A stretch of DNA of 64,000 bases from Hymenopus coronatus (GCA_030762935.1 CM060881.1:96274001-96338000), one strand, 5' to 3'. Counted from the stretch's first letter, positions 1 through 12,457 are shown. The notes: a model not told the origin generated them from the letters alone. Translations and numbers: made by a program.

Positions 1-442
1 TCGAAAACTCAAATGACGAAGTCAAGTAATCATATCCTGTTTAAGAATTGGCCATTCCAAACTGATACACTCTTTCCTTCTAAACAAAGACTAGCCCGCA
101 ATCTGTACCAACTGCAACACACCATTAACCATACAGCATATCATGGTGGAATGATCACTATACGCCAAGAGCAGACATTTCTCCAATGTCGTGAACAAAC
201 CAGACAAGATAAAAACTCTACAGTTTCTTACGGATGTCAATTTATCTGGGAAAGTGTAAACATGTACATTTTTTGTTGATGTTGAAATAATTCTATAATT
301 TGTCGTATAATTTTAAAATAATTGTTATACAATGTTGGAAATAATGATTTATAATGTTGGACATAATGTATTTATTGTAAAATTATGTAAGATCGTGATA
401 AGACCAACATAAAATAAATAAATATTATAAAAAAGAAAAAAA
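1..442 (+). pseudogene. Non-LTR retrotransposon 3' end (C-terminal ORF2 fragment plus 3' UTR)
   Basis: Reading frame 2 (positions 2-259) gives a peptide like the region after the reverse transcriptase of jockey/I-type LINEs: a GHSKLIHSFLL segment, then a knuckle CTNC...H, then an FL..TDV tail, ending at TAA 257-259. Three in-frame stops break it (TGA 14, TAG 92, TGA 152); the last sits where the final cysteine of the knuckle would be expected, so this copy is dead. An AT-rich 3' UTR and an A-rich tail with AATAAA repeats (about 405-442) follow, as expected after target-primed insertion. A frame with an ATG at 13-279 on the same strand is only an out-of-frame shadow. Family type is inferred from motif order; the clade is not certain. 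Confidence 0.6.
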
Positions 443-2171
443 ATCTTTCTTTCGAGTTTAAAAAAGGAGCAGTCACAGGCAGCGACTCAAAACAATTATA
501 CCACTTAGAGTTGACCAATTAGCCAACTTAAGTAAGACCTTTGGCAAATTTAGCTAATCCACGAATTAAAATATGTATGAACTGTGATCAATGGGACAGT
601 TAAATTTCAAATCGTTAGGAAGTTATACATAAAAGTCTTCTGGAATAAAGTCTTCACCCTGGGAGTTTGAGTTTACCAGGTTCGAAATTAGGGGCTAACA
701 TTTTATTGCTATCACTTTTTCCACAGGTCATAATAATCTACAGCGTTCCATATCTAATCATAGTTTTTCTGTTTAGAGGACTTTAAACCATGTTGTTAGA
801 TTTACACAGACATGTATTCATACTTAGGGAATATAATGGGATCCATTGGTTCTTTGTGGCCTTAATCCATTCGTTTCGTAATGAAACCGGAATCACTGAA
901 GGCTAAGTTAAGTATTTTGTGTGTTTTCGTTAGTTAGAAGCGTTTTGGTTTTATCTCTGCGATTTTGTTTTTGTTATAAACAAGTTTCATGGCGATGTAT
1001 TTTCTTGGTTGTGATGCTAGAAATGTATAAAGTAGGCTAGTCAGAAAGGCACTACTGGAGGATCGTGTCTTCCACTGAGTTATTCTTCCCAGGAAGGGGA
1101 CCCCTGAAAACGACGCATATAATTGTTCTTACGTGTTAACTAGAAAACATGAAAGCATTTTAGGTGGAATATATTTGACTTACACCAACATAAGATAGAA
1201 TCCGGGAATAATGCAACATTACTCGTCTGAGAAATTGTCGGAATTGACGAAAGTATATCGGGATGAAGTTGCATTGATGAAACACACGATAGCAATGCTG
1301 ATTGCAATTTCGTGACTCATAGTCGAGTTTGAAGAAAATAAACTTCACTTATATAAAAAGAAAGACGTGTCAATAATGATTTATTCAGAAAAGAAGACCT
1401 ACCTAAATTCTACGAATCTGGATTATTATTCTATAAAATCCTGATAGTGTCCTGAGATAAAGCTCTCATCAATTTATGTCGACTGACTACCGTGGCATAC
1501 TTGACTTCCATACATTGGTGCCAAAAACAGCTTCATATTTTGAGGTCACATTGCTTCATATTTGACAACAATAAGTGGAACAAAAAGTGCTTCACATTGA
1601 TTCCAGCAAGAAACAATTAAAATTGCTTCAAGGTCTATTGTCTGATTTGCGATTGCAAAAATATCACTCAAGTGCTCCTTTACATACAGAGGAAAGTAGG
1701 CAGCTAGATCTATCCAAAACTTCGACAAGCTGCAGAACTTGATATTGCACAGAAGTTTCCGTTTCGCGAAACTCTGTTGAACCTTAGCAGCGGGGAGGGG
1801 AGGGGAGGATGCAGCAGCAATGATAAATCTTCCCTATAATCATGTGCTATAGCATCACGTGATTCCCGCGTGCAACATCTGAGCCAATTATCTTTAATTA
1901 CAAGAGACCTAAGCGCTCCCTCCTTCCAGTTTCGTTACGCCAAGAGTGAAAATCTCAGACGTTCAAGTTAGCGTGTTTCTTGAGGGGCGTCTCTACAATC
2001 TTGTGCCTTTTTGTCACTTCGGGTTCCTTGGCACGACATGGTTAGCTTCCACGTTAGAAAGACGCCCTTCAATTTTCGGGCAATTCCTGCAGAAAACGAA
2101 GACGAGGTTGTTGCATTTGAGAGCAAATGTGATTCAAAGAACCTCATATATAAATTAAAGATATCTCATTT
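443..2171. other. AT-rich stretch without a supported gene
   Basis: No frame with convincing protein character, no R1 copy and no tRNA-like box pair seen. The only distinct motif is the G-run cluster near 1792-1808. Confidence 0.5.
1792..1808 (+). other. G-run cluster, possible two-tier G-quadruplex
   Basis: Three GGGG tracts and a terminal GG separated by single A residues. The fourth tract is short, so only a two-tier G-quadruplex is predicted. It may simply be purine-rich simple sequence. Confidence 0.35.
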
Positions 2172-2425
2172 TTAATTTTTATTGTGTTTAACGCCCGCTT
2201 TTACTACATATGGCACCACAGACGGTGACACTGATGATACATGGAATGAAGACAGCACCGGTTGAATGCGATGGCAGGGTAAACCGGAGAATCGGAGAAA
2301 ACCACTCCTGCGCCACTTTATTCGCCACAAATCGCACATGCGGTTGCTTGGGATCGAACCCGGGCCGCCTAGGTGAGAGGAGGATGGTCCAACCATTCGG
2401 TCACGGTGCAGCCACCTCATTCTAT
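2172..2425 (-). mobile_element. tRNA-derived SINE, family S-A
   Basis: Read on the minus strand: a tRNA-like head near 2425-2345 with an A box (CCGAATGGTTGGAC) and a B box (GGGTTCGATCC), then a body containing TTCTCCGGTTTACC and CTTCATTCC, then the tail TAGTAAAAGCGGGCGTTAAA followed by CACAATAAAA. Box spacing and the A-rich end fit a Pol III-transcribed SINE. Other S-A copies or tails lie at 22612, 25283, 36890, 38905 and 62798. The frames crossing it on both strands are by-products. Confidence 0.75.
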
Positions 2426-3253
2426 TCAGTTATATCTATATAAAGAGAGAAAACTTGTGTGTCTCTTCGTGTGTATTTGTGTAGGTACAGTAATCTCAAA
2501 AACTGATTTTGAAAATCCTTTCAGCACTGAAAACTCCTATTATTTCAGATGCTCATAGGTTATAAAGGCTGTTCGGGATATAAGTGAAGATATTTGTACT
2601 GTAAATTGGGGACAGCATACTGAACAACATTACCTCATTTGCTTAATTTGCAGAACAATAATTTTACTTATTAAGAGTGACATATTTTTAGGTTGGTTAG
2701 TACTTCCAAGTGAGCCAGAGACGCTATACGTTGGGCAGAAGGCGTAACGTTGAGTGGGAAGGCCCCACATTAACGAATGTTGTATCGTAATCGAGTTCGA
2801 ATGCATTTGGAAAGTCAATGACCCTACAATCGCGGTATTCGGGTGAAAACAAGGAAGCAAAACGGATAGTCTATACAGATAGGCGTTGTTCATTTCGTCG
2901 CGCAGTTAAGACTATTAAAACATTAGGTAATGTATTATGTGATTGGTTTGTGGAAAACTGTTACACGAAGATAAAAAACAACTAATACATCAAAGTGAAT
3001 ACATGAAGATACCATTTATCAAAATGTTGTATATATATTATATTATATTATTTTTCAATTGACATCAAGTACATCCACAAGCACGTATTAATTATACAAC
3101 ACACTTTGTGATCTAGTGTTACTTGGGTTCTTTTGCATCAAGTCGTGATTCTTCGCTCCCTTCCGATAGTATTGGTAGATGAATAAATATCTCTGGTTAT
3201 CTACTAACCAGTTTAGCACATAGCTGATATGTAGAGAAATAAGAGGGAAACAG
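2426..3253. other. No supported feature
   Basis: AT-rich sequence with a short TATA-rich run near 3030-3050. I see no gene or recognisable repeat. Confidence 0.45.
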
Positions 3254-3407
3254 GATCTTAACACTTTTTGGTGAATTTTTCTACCTTTTCTGAAAGCTAA
3301 ATATTATTACAAAACATTATTTTTTTATCTACATCATACTAATCGATATAAATATTAGAAGAAATTGCCCTATTAATTGCTTCCTTGTAAGTAGAAAGAA
3401 AGTAAGG

Positions 3408-3610
3408 CTTCACCAATTACTCCATCACCACCTTTTCTATCATCCGTTTCGCTTTCATTTCATATCATCCATTTCCTCGCGCTCATGCCTGACTACGAGT
3501 CATCCACTCGTTCCAGGTCCTTCATTCTATGATTAAGTGCCTTTAACTCCCCCAAGGCTTCTGACTCCTAGGCATCCGCTTGTAAGTCCTAGGGAGTGGA
3601 AGTCCAACAT
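3408..3610 (+). mobile_element. SINE family S-B, 3' part
   Basis: Plus-strand body and tail: TTTCATATCATCC, then CTCATGC, then the tail CTCCTAGGCATCCGCTTGTA ending AGTCCTAGGGAGTG. The tRNA head is missing. It interrupts an R1 copy between that copy's AGTAGAAAGAAAGTAAG and TCAAATCTTTTAAAAG segments, so it came later than the R1 copy. Confidence 0.6.
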
Positions 3611-4200
3611 ATAGGAATGGTAAGCCGACTACGTAACGTAACCGAACGTAAAACGTTAGTCAAATCTTTTAAAAGTTGGTCGCTATGTGAAATAATTGAA
3701 ATTCGGTTTTCTTTGGATGGCCAGGAGTAAAACAAGATGGACATTAAACGAAAGATCACTTTCCATTTGAGATAAGTTTAATTAGTTTAAAACTGATGCC
3801 TGTTACAAGGAATATCTCAGAAATGGTTTACTGTAGAAAAAAAAATCATAAATAGTCTGTTTTAACGAGATTATATTTTTTGTAGGAAATATTTTTCCAT
3901 CTCTTACAGTTTACCAGTTATGCAAAAGTCATCCACATTGAAGTCTTCAGAGGCTGTTCACAGAAAATTCAAGATTTCATTTGTCATATAAACATTTTAA
4001 CATAATGTACTTTAATCAAAATGTTTTGAGCTATTTTTGAGAAAATCAATATTTTTAAACTTTTTCCATGTAAACGGCAGTTTGGGGTGGTAGGATTTTA
4101 TAAAAATCTTCGTTTCGCATCCTTTGAAAATAATACATTTAAATACCAAGTTTGATATTTTAACAACTTTTTTTTTAGATATGTTGTTAAGCGACACGGA

Positions 4201-4243
4201 CACGCGCGCGCGCGCACACACACACACACACACATACACACAC
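4201..4243 (+). repeat. (CG)n(CA)n dinucleotide repeat
   Basis: About 10 CG-type steps merge into about 10 CA steps. It lies at the position where other R1 copies carry their GT/CA tract, so it is an expansion of the element's own microsatellite. Alternating purine-pyrimidine sequence of this kind can adopt Z-DNA. Confidence 0.9.
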
Positions 4244-4589
4244 CCACGCAGATCTTTTTCTATAAATGATAATTACTCAGGGAACCTCAAAACACCTATT
4301 TCCGATGAAATATCGGCATCGAATTTTTGGATTGAATGCAATAGGTACATTCTCTATAAGCTATGTACATATATGTGTAGAGAAAGTAAAACAAATAGGG
4401 TTTTAGTGATAGATGTATTATTCAATCTCTAAATAAATTCAAAGTTTATAAATTCCACATTTCTCTTATATTCCACTGAATTTTTATTATATAATATCTG
4501 GTATGATTTTGTCAAAACCGATTAACATTTGGAGTATTCTAAAAATGAAAACAATGATAAACTAGCCTTAGATTAGAATAAAAGGAGGA

Positions 4590-5322
4590 AATTTACGATG
4601 TATACGAACTAATTGACCTATTGTGAATTTTAAAAGCTGCTCGTTATGTGATGATATTGAAATTCCCCTCTCTTTGCACGAGTAGGATGAAAAAAGTAAA
4701 AAATGACTTCTCATTTGAGAAAAGCCTAAGTATTAGAAATTTTAAAACCAATAATAAGGAATATCTCAGAAATGATTAACTTCACAAAATTGCATGAAAA
4801 ATTGTGTATTTTAACGAGATCTATATTTTTGTGTAGTAAGTTTCTCTCTATCTCTTACAGTTTACCAGATATGCAAAAGTCATCCAGAATAAAGAGGGCT
4901 CCAGATGATATTGCCAGAAAATTTAAGATAGATATATATATATATATATATATACACACTCTTTATTTGTGATAAAAATATCTTAAACCATAATGTTTTA
5001 AACAAAATCGTTTCATCTAAATTTGAGAAAAAATATTTCCTTGTGAGGGGTAGTTAATTTGGGAGATTTTCTTGAAAATCTTTATGGCGCATCCTTGAAA
5101 AGTGTACCAAGTTTGGTATCTAATGGACTTTGCAATTTTCAGTTATGCTGTTCACAGACACACATACACATAGAGCATTTATCTTCAGAAAATGACATTT
5201 TTTAATTCAGAGGGGCTCATAAGATATATTTCTGGTGAAATCTCGGCATTAAATTCTTGGGTGGAAAAATACCTTCTCTACCTACCATGTACATTGTAGT
5301 ACATATGGGCTAGAGAAACTAA
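4590..5322 (+). mobile_element. R1 element, 5'-truncated
   Basis: Internal R1 segments run in order from TTTTAAAAGCTG to the terminal hairpin near 5275-5322. A (TA)n run at 4930-4953 sits where other copies have ATATTTACATGACAAATAAAATG. It begins about 200 bp after the previous R1 copy, in the same orientation. Confidence 0.75.
4930..4953. repeat. (TA)n microsatellite
   Basis: About 12 TA steps inside an R1 copy. Confidence 0.9.
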
Positions 5323-6209
5323 CAGTTTATAAATCTGGAGCAATATTATTGAATGGAACAGGAAAAAGAGAAGAAAATAGCAAAACTGAACAGTTAATCC
5401 AGAAGAACAGAAATTAATATATTATGGGCAATAGTAGGGAAAAATCAAGAACTCACAGAATAATTAATCAAAATAGCGGATGCAATAAAAGTTGTCAAGG
5501 GAAGAAAAAAGGAAGGAAGGGGAAGGAAAGAAAGAAAGAGAAAGAGGGAGAGAATGGAAAAAAGAAAGAAGAAAATAGAATGAAAGAAAGAAAGACAGAC
5601 AGAACGAATGGATGAGAAGAACATGTTAGCTGGCAAAGGAAACAAATTAATAAAATCGCACGACTAAGACCAGCAGGATGCAGAAGTTTTCGAAGGCCAT
5701 TGAAGGATGTTCATAAAGATACTTTTCAATGCCATCGGGCTCTGAGTGAAGGCTTAGCGTAAACAAACGAAGAAGCAGAAGAAGAAGAAGAAAAAGAAGA
5801 AGAAAAAGAAAAAGCAGAAACATTTTCGCCGATCCTTCTTCAGGAACCACAAGCCTGAACTATTAGTACAGGTGGTGTTGCAAGCAGTAAACTGCACCAT
5901 TAACTTGAGGGAAAGCTGAATTGTTTCTCCCTTAAAACTGCACTACAGCAGACTATCTTGGGCCATGACCTCACAGCGCTACGTCATGCTAGCTGTTGTT
6001 GTTTTGATGTGTTGACCCGGTCACCCTCACTTCCCCCTCACTCCTTCCCTTGCTGCCATAATATCCCCAGGTTCCAATTAACATTCTTATCTCTTCAGTC
6101 TCTCTTTTCCTCAGTATGTGGGCGATCCATGGAGCAAATATGAAACACGGAGATCAACTGATTTCACTTTTATTTAAATTATATTGTCAAAATAGAGAAG
6201 GAAACAAAA
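5323..6209. other. Purine-rich simple sequence and unassigned DNA
   Basis: Contains a long GA-rich run (about 5495-5610, GAAA/GGAA units) and a GAA run (about 5765-5820). Frames on both strands across these are Arg/Lys/Glu-rich or Leu/Phe-rich artefacts of the purine bias. No gene is supported. Confidence 0.6.
5495..5610 (+). repeat. GA-rich low-complexity tract
   Basis: Nearly pure purine on the plus strand, with irregular GAAA, GGAA and GAGA units. Confidence 0.85.
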
Positions 6210-6858
6210 TCTGATGTGTTCTATTCATATAAATTTACCTATTTTGTAATTTACTATTCTTACAAAAGTTTATTTCCTCTATCTACTTCATGCAAATAAG
6301 ACAAATATTAGCAGAAATGGTCCAATTACCTACTTCTTATAAGAAGAAGGGAAATAAGCGTACAACTAGGCAAAAGTCATAGTTAAATCTTATAAAAGGT
6401 TTCTTTTGTGATTGAAACTCGGCTCTATTTACATGACCAGAAATAAAACAAAAGAAAAAGGAATGACAACTTTTCGTTTGAGAAAAGTTTGTCTTTTGAA
6501 ATAAAAACCAATAACATGGTATATATCGGAAACGGCTAACTCCACAAAAATATATATGGTAAATTTTTGTCTATCTACGGTTTACCAGTTATCCAAACGT
6601 TATTCAGAATGAAGAAGTCTTCAGAGACTATTCCCAGCAAATTCATGTACATTTTTACTATACGGTATTTAATCAAGGTCGTTAGAGTTGATTTTGAAAA
6701 TATCGAACATTTTGAAAAAAGTTCCATGTAAAGGGTAGTTTGGGGTGGGGGATTTTACTGAAAACCTTTGTGTTCCATTATTGAAAGATTCTAAACCTAA
6801 ATATCAAGTTTGGTATTTAATCGATTTTTCGCTTTTTTCGCACGCACAGTTCATTTTT
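6210..6858 (+). mobile_element. R1 element, 3'-truncated, first of a head-to-tail series
   Basis: The TCTGATGTG end is clean at 6210. The copy runs to the CGCACGCACAG stretch that corresponds to the family's microsatellite position, then meets the start of the next R1 copy after TTTTTGTAAAAAT. Confidence 0.8.
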
Positions 6859-6871
6859 GTAAAAATCCAAT

Positions 6872-7162
6872 GTGTTCTATTCACACGAAATTCCCTGTAT
6901 CTGTGTGACAAATTATTGTTAAAAATTTTATTCTTCTATCTACTTCATGCTAATCCAGATAAAGTTAACAGAAATGGTCTCCTAAACAGAAAGAAAATAA
7001 GGAGATACACTAGGCTAAAGTGATAAGCAAATCTTTTAAAAGCTGGTTGCTACGTGATTGAAATTCCATGGTTTTTATGGCCATTAGATGACACATTACC
7101 GCATGAAAAAAATATTTAAAGCTAAAACCAATGACAAGGAATATTTCAGAAACAGTCAGCTG

Positions 7163-7170
<8 letters not shown>
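6872..7170 (+). mobile_element. R1 element, 5' third only
   Basis: Begins AATGTGTTCTATTCACACG and runs to AATATTTCAGAAACAGTCAGC, then ends in a poly(A) run (about 7147-7190). Confidence 0.75.

Positions 7171-7190
<20 letters not shown>
7147..7190 (+). repeat. Poly(A) run between two R1 pieces
   Basis: More than 25 consecutive A. It lies at the family's own A-run, where other copies read CTACAAAAAAATG, so slippage of an internal run is more likely than a retroposon tail. Confidence 0.75.
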
Positions 7191-7191
<1 letters not shown>

Positions 7192-7193
<2 letters not shown>

Positions 7194-7868
7194 GATCCAT
7201 TCATTAAGCCTTCTGTAGCTGTTTCATATACAAACTATTCTTAAAATAGATTATTCTTTTATCTGCATCATGCTAATTGAGATAAATTTTAGAAGAATTG
7301 ATCTTATTACTTGTTTCCTTGTAAGTAGAAGGAAAATAAGGAGATACATTTATCTAAAACTATAGTTAAATGTTTTAAAAGCTGGTTGCTATGTGAAACA
7401 GTTGAGGTTTATTATACTTTGACAAAAGTGGTACCTTTGAGAAAAGTTAGGTAGTTTAAAATTGAAATATAAGTAGGAATATCTCGAAAACGGTTAATTT
7501 TACAAGAAAAACATATATGGTATATATTGTGTGTTTTAACGAGATCTATATTTTTATGTAGCAAGTTTTAACCGTTGTGCAAAATTCTGCAAAGCTTATC
7601 CAGAGTAAAGAGATCTTCCTCGTCTAGTTCCAGAAAATTGAAAATGTGATGTAAATATCTTTCGTATAAGACATTTTAATCAAAATTATTAGAGCCATTT
7701 TTTTAGAAAAACACAACTTTCAAACGTTTTTGCTTTTTTTTTTGACTCAGGGTACCTCAAAACATATATTTCCGGTGAAATCTCGACATCAAAATTTTGG
7801 GTGCAATACAATACCTTATATAACTACTATGTACATTATATGTACACGTGTTCTGGAGAAAGTAAAAT
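7192..7868 (+). mobile_element. R1 element, internally shortened
   Basis: Begins with a worn first end (ATCCATTCAT), carries the family segments in order and finishes with the terminal hairpin CTATGTACATTATATG and GGAGAAAGTAAAA. The internal part between the AAAACG segment and TTGACTCAGGG is deleted. Confidence 0.75.
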
Positions 7869-7882
7869 GTATACCTACATTG

Positions 7883-7887
<5 letters not shown>

Positions 7888-7916
<29 letters not shown>
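7888..7916 (+). repeat. (TG)n microsatellite at an R1-R1 junction
   Basis: About 14 TG steps directly after one R1 copy's end region and before the next partial copy. Confidence 0.9.
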
Positions 7917-8372
7917 AGGTAAATTATGTGTTTTAACGAGAGAGTTACATTTTCTGTGTAGTAAGCTTTTGTCTATCTCTTACGGTTTACCAGTTTTGCA
8001 AAATTCAAAAAAAAAAAAAAAAAAAAAAAAATTCATCCAGAATAAAGAGGTTATTCTCAGAGGCTATTCCTGGAATATTCAAGATATTAATTTTATTTTT
8101 CATGTAAATATACTTAATATACGAACATTTTAATATTACTCGTTATCCTGAGAAAATCAAAATTTTCGAAAAAAGTTTTCATTTAAAGGGTAGTTTGGGG
8201 GGGATTTTCTTCAAAGTCTTCGTCATATCCTTGGGAGATACTGAACTTATATACAAAGTTTGGTATTTAATGCACTTTTCTTTTTCTAGCTATGCTGTCC
8301 AAACACATACACACACTGACATTTTTCTAAAAATGTTTTTTTTCTGGATTCAGGAGTCTCAATACATGTGTT
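7917..8372 (+). mobile_element. R1 element, both ends missing
   Basis: Internal segments from GTGTTTTAACGAGA to GTCTCAATACATG, in order, with a poly(A) run at about 8007-8030 near TTTACCAGTT. Fourth R1 piece in the same orientation within 2.2 kb. Confidence 0.75.
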
Positions 8373-11246
8373 GTACACTCAAAGACATTAAAAATACGCC
8401 TGGCGCGGCGATTTTTCTGTAAACGTGACGTTTGATTGGGACTCGGGCTTTATATGATTTTCATTGGTGCCATTTTGGCACAACATACCAGGTGAGTATG
8501 AAAAGTCAAAACCGATTAGACAATGCACCCCTTCAGTTCTGAACCCCGCTCAACGCTCCCTCAGAACAGGTTGACTTGTATAAGCTGTGTATTAATTTTG
8601 CTCCCCACGTGCACGATTTACCTTGGCATTAGAACTTCACTATGTATTACAGAGAAAACATTAACCTAATATTTTATCACCTATGAAAAGTAGAGTATTG
8701 TCCAGCCAGAATTTTTGGGGATCACCAGTTCGCAATTCAGAACTTCAATCGTCGCAAGTTACATTTCATGTCAATCTGCTTCTCTTCGGTAACATGGCCT
8801 GACCAATGCGCTTTTAAGGGCATAGCGAACAGGTAAAAGACATGGTCGGAGTTATTGAAAAGACCACGTCTTACGATAAGTATTTTCAGGCGTATTTTAA
8901 TGACCTCGATGTCTTAGATGCAATAAATATGCTGTTAATGAAATCAATCACTTCTACAACACCCTCTTACTCAGTTCTAGCACTATACTTGAGGATGATG
9001 ATTGATGGTATTTAAGGGCGTTCAACTGCGAGTTTATTAGCGCCCTTATAAAATCTTTCATGACAAAATCCGATAGATAAAGATGAATAGAAAATCAACA
9101 ACATAAAAAATAAATCAGTCATAAAAGCGAGTGTAAAAAACTATCCATTGCTAAAACCAGAAAAAATTATACTTATAAAATAAAACCTAAGATTTAAAGG
9201 GATAAAAATATCTAAAACTAAATCCTCACAGAAGAGCAAATGTGATAAAAAAACATACCTGCCGCCAGGATAAGAAACTAAGCCCTCAATGTAAAAGAAA
9301 TATATGCTAAAAATCTCCACTTAATTTTTCTTTACTCCCCCCTTATCCTTTGTTCCTGAGCTTACATCCAGCCCTTTGACCATATATCTTTTGGCATCAA
9401 ACCAATATGAGACAGACTTATCCATGGGCTGGTGTGAACTTTCGTTGTGAAGTATGTCTTCCAGCCACTCAAGCTATTTGTTTCCGTACTCTTCCCCTTA
9501 AACCTCTCTCCTTTGTTTATAGGCTAGGTATTGGCAACAGGTTGCTCTCTGAGTGGAGCAAGAGAACAGCTGCTCAATGCTCCTGCAAATCGCCTACTGA
9601 GCACTGCGTGACCAATTGCGCGGAAAACAATAAAAGATAATTCCTTCAGTGCTGAGACAGCATGCAACATTTTACGTTTGAAATACGTAATCAACCTTTC
9701 ATAATTTGACTTGACTATTGTAGGGTGGAGCTGGGTTGTACTTGTCCTTAACATTGAAACACTTATGTGTATTATCTCTTATCGCTGGTACTTTAGTTAA
9801 ATAGTTCTGTCCCTTTATTTAGGAAAAGCCATTTCTTAGTCAAACGTTGTTTAGGAAGATCATCATTTGAATTTATCCAACTTGTTGATAGGTTAGTATA
9901 CTTACCTTTTGTAGATTAATGATTGGTAGAACTTAATTAAGATGTTTATAAATATATACATTAAGCAAATAATTGCCATATTTGAATATCTTTTACATTA
10001 ATATTTATATTTCTGATATAAACATATACATATTTTCATAAGTTTGGTGATAATTGATAGTCATAACCTAAATCATTTAAAAAACAAAGACAATTATTAT
10101 AAGTAGAAAAAACAGTAAAACAACAAGCTCCTTAACATGGTAAGTACCACTGTTGTCATATTGTAACGCTAACAGTATGAGAATTAATTTTTGACGAAAT
10201 ACTGACATATATAGCAAAGAATATGATCAGACATCTTGGTAATTAATTGGTATTTAACGTATTTCGAAAAAATGTCTTCTTACTCTTGCATGGGTTGCGT
10301 AATGACTAGAACCCGGTCTGGGTCACGAAATTTAGGGATTAAGGTTCAGTGCACACAGAGCAGGCGTGGTCTCTATAGTCCGTTTCGAAATGTTTGCACT
10401 ATCTAGTATTGCTCACTGACAGGCCTCATTCAGTTCCTGCTTGCACCAGTGAACACTGAAAGAGAGCGCAGATTGAAAAATGTTGGAAATAAAAAATTGA
10501 ACAAACTTGTGGGTGATTCATACATATTTTGAATGACATCTTTTGATACAGTAAACATGTATTTTGTAATTCACTTCAATGAATTCTGAGTGAGTTTAGT
10601 TGGTTTATGTTCATTGGTTTTCAAAGCTCTGCTTATTATCCTGAATGTTTTGTATTAGGCTCTATATTTTTATTTGTAAAAGCTAAAGGCGTTTTATTTA
10701 CTAACCATATTATGAAATCGTTGTTTTACTGTATTGCTTAATGAATTAGAACGATACATATAGTTTCAATACATGTAATGAGTTAGTTACCTTTTGAACA
10801 GAGTATACTCAATGTGTGCATGTTTACGCTATAAACCCCTCCCCACTAATCTTTCTTTATACCGCAGGTTGCTCTATGTGTTCATAACTGTGTGTTTGAT
10901 TTGGAACCTAAAACCGAGCTCTAGTAATGACGCTGAAAATTGAATATTCTGAATGCAAATTTAATTTGCCTCAAAGTAAACACTTATTTCGCCACTTTCT
11001 AAGATTCCTCCTCGGCATGCCTAAACATAGCAGTCGATTGTACTCTGTTCCCGACATTATAAATTCGCACACAACACACTGTGCGAGGAAAAAGAGACCA
11101 CACCACTTTCTTATCCATTGCATACACGGAGCAAGCCTGTTTGAGCTACCATAAAGCCAAGCGGGTTGGTAACGCCTGGAATAGGCCAATGCATGTAGGA
11201 CTTCAGTTTAAACCAATAAGAGATTGACTTCCCCAATAAAGAAAAA
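8373..11246. other. 2.9 kb of AT-rich DNA without a supported gene
   Basis: Short frames exist (for example 9407-9640 plus, 10927-11154 plus), but none shows a family motif, consistent protein character or splice context that I can defend. No R1 copy or tRNA-like box pair was seen. One of the longer apparently single-copy stretches. Confidence 0.45.
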
Positions 11247-12457
11247 TATGATGTGTTCCATTTACATGACTGCCAATCTACAACAAATTTTTCTTACAAA
11301 AGATTATTCTTTTATTTATATCATACTAATCGAAATAAACACTACCACAGTTGGTCTTATTACTTAATTAATTTTAAGTAGGAGGGGATTAAGGGAATGC
11401 ACTAGACTAGGCTAGAGCAATAATCATTTTATAAAGCTGGTCGGTATGTGAAACAATTGAAACTCGGTTCTCTTTGCTTGCTAGGAGTAAACAAAAGAAG
11501 CAAATCCCGCTTGAGAGAAATTGAAGTTGAAATTCGATTCTCTTTGCTTTTAGGAGTAAACAAAAGAAGCACATCCCGTTTGAGAGAAGTTGAAGCGGCT
11601 TAAAACTGAAACCAATAACACGCAACATCTCAAAAACGGTTAGCTCTATAAAAATGTATGTGACATAATGGGTATTTTAACGAGATCTACATTTTTGTGT
11701 AGTAAGTTTTTGCAATGTCTTACGGTTTACCAGTTAAACAAAAGTTATACAAATGTCATCCAAATGAAGAGGTCGTCAGACGCCATTCCCAGAAAATTCG
11801 TTTGTCATAAAAGTATATTAATCATAAAATGCTTTTATCAAAACGTTAGAACTACTTTTGAAAATTTAAACATTTTCTGTAAATGTCCCGCGGACGGATT
11901 TTCCTGTCGGATCCATTAAACACCATGAAGTTGTTTTTCTTTCGTAGTCGGCTTACCCTACCCGTAATTAGGACTGACACCCCTCTAGGACCTACAAGCA
12001 GATGTCTAGGGGTCAGAAACCTGTATGCAGCCAACGGCACAAAACCACAGAATGGAGAACCTGGAACGAGTGACCTCCCGTAGCCACGCATGAGCGTGAG
12101 GAAGTGAATGATATGAAATGCAAGCGAAATGGATGTTAGAAAGGCGATAATGGATCAGTTGGTGGAATGAATGGCGGGAGAAACAGGATGACCCAGATGT
12201 CGCCTCGTCCACCATAAATGCAGGCACTTGGGATGGAAAAGGGCCGCCTATGAGCTTAAATACCAAGTTTAATACCGACGTTTCTTTTTTGAGTTAAGCT
12301 GCTCACAGACACACATACACAGGCAGACCTATTTTGGGATCAGAGGATCCTAAAACATGCATTTCCGGTAAAAATTTCGGTATTAAATTTTGGGTGGAAT
12401 ATTAATATATTCTCTATCTAATATGTACATTAAACTTTCGTGCTAGAGAAAGTAAAA
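11247..12457 (+). mobile_element. R1 element with nested S-B SINE
   Basis: Starts TATGATGTGTTCCATTTACATGAC and ends after the hairpin with CTAGAGAAAGTAAAA. The copy is interrupted at about 11905-12262, and also holds a local direct duplication of the segment GGAGTAAACAAAAGAAGC (11487 and 11553), about 66 bp apart. Confidence 0.8.
11905..12262 (-). mobile_element. SINE family S-B
   Basis: Minus strand: a tRNA-like head is poorly preserved near 12262 (GGCGGCCC), then the body CATTCATTCCACC...TTCATATCATTCACTTCC, then the tail CTAGACATCTGCTTGTAGGT ending in CTAGAGGGGTGTCAG. It is flanked on both sides by the same R1 copy, whose AAATACCAAG segment resumes at 12262. Confidence 0.65.

Larger units (their letters stand above)
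3254..4391 (+). mobile_element. R1 element, copy with a nested SINE fragment
   Basis: R1 orientation is defined here as TCTGATGTG end to GTAGAGAAAGT end. Family anatomy in order: TCTGATGTG terminus with a small ATGTG/CACAT stem; ACTTTCTCTAC; GCTAATCGAGATAAACATTAGC; TTTTAAAAGCTGGTTGC; TTTACCAGTTATGCAAAA; TCATCCAGAATGAAGAGG; CATGTAAAGGGTAGTTTGGG; ATCTTCGTGTCGCATCC; ATACCAAGTTTGGTAT (an imperfect palindrome); TTGAGCTATGCTGTCCACAG; a CA/GT microsatellite; TTTCCGGTGAAATCTCG; and a terminal palindrome around TATGTACATA ending GTAGAGAAAGT. This copy has a worn first end, is split at 3408-3610 by S-B SINE sequence and carries a CG/CA run. It encodes no plausible protein. Confidence 0.8.

Noticed and set aside
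5424..5850. Lys/Glu-rich and Leu/Phe-rich frames over the purine tract
   Set aside because: Simple-sequence bias keeps all these frames open; no independent sign of coding.
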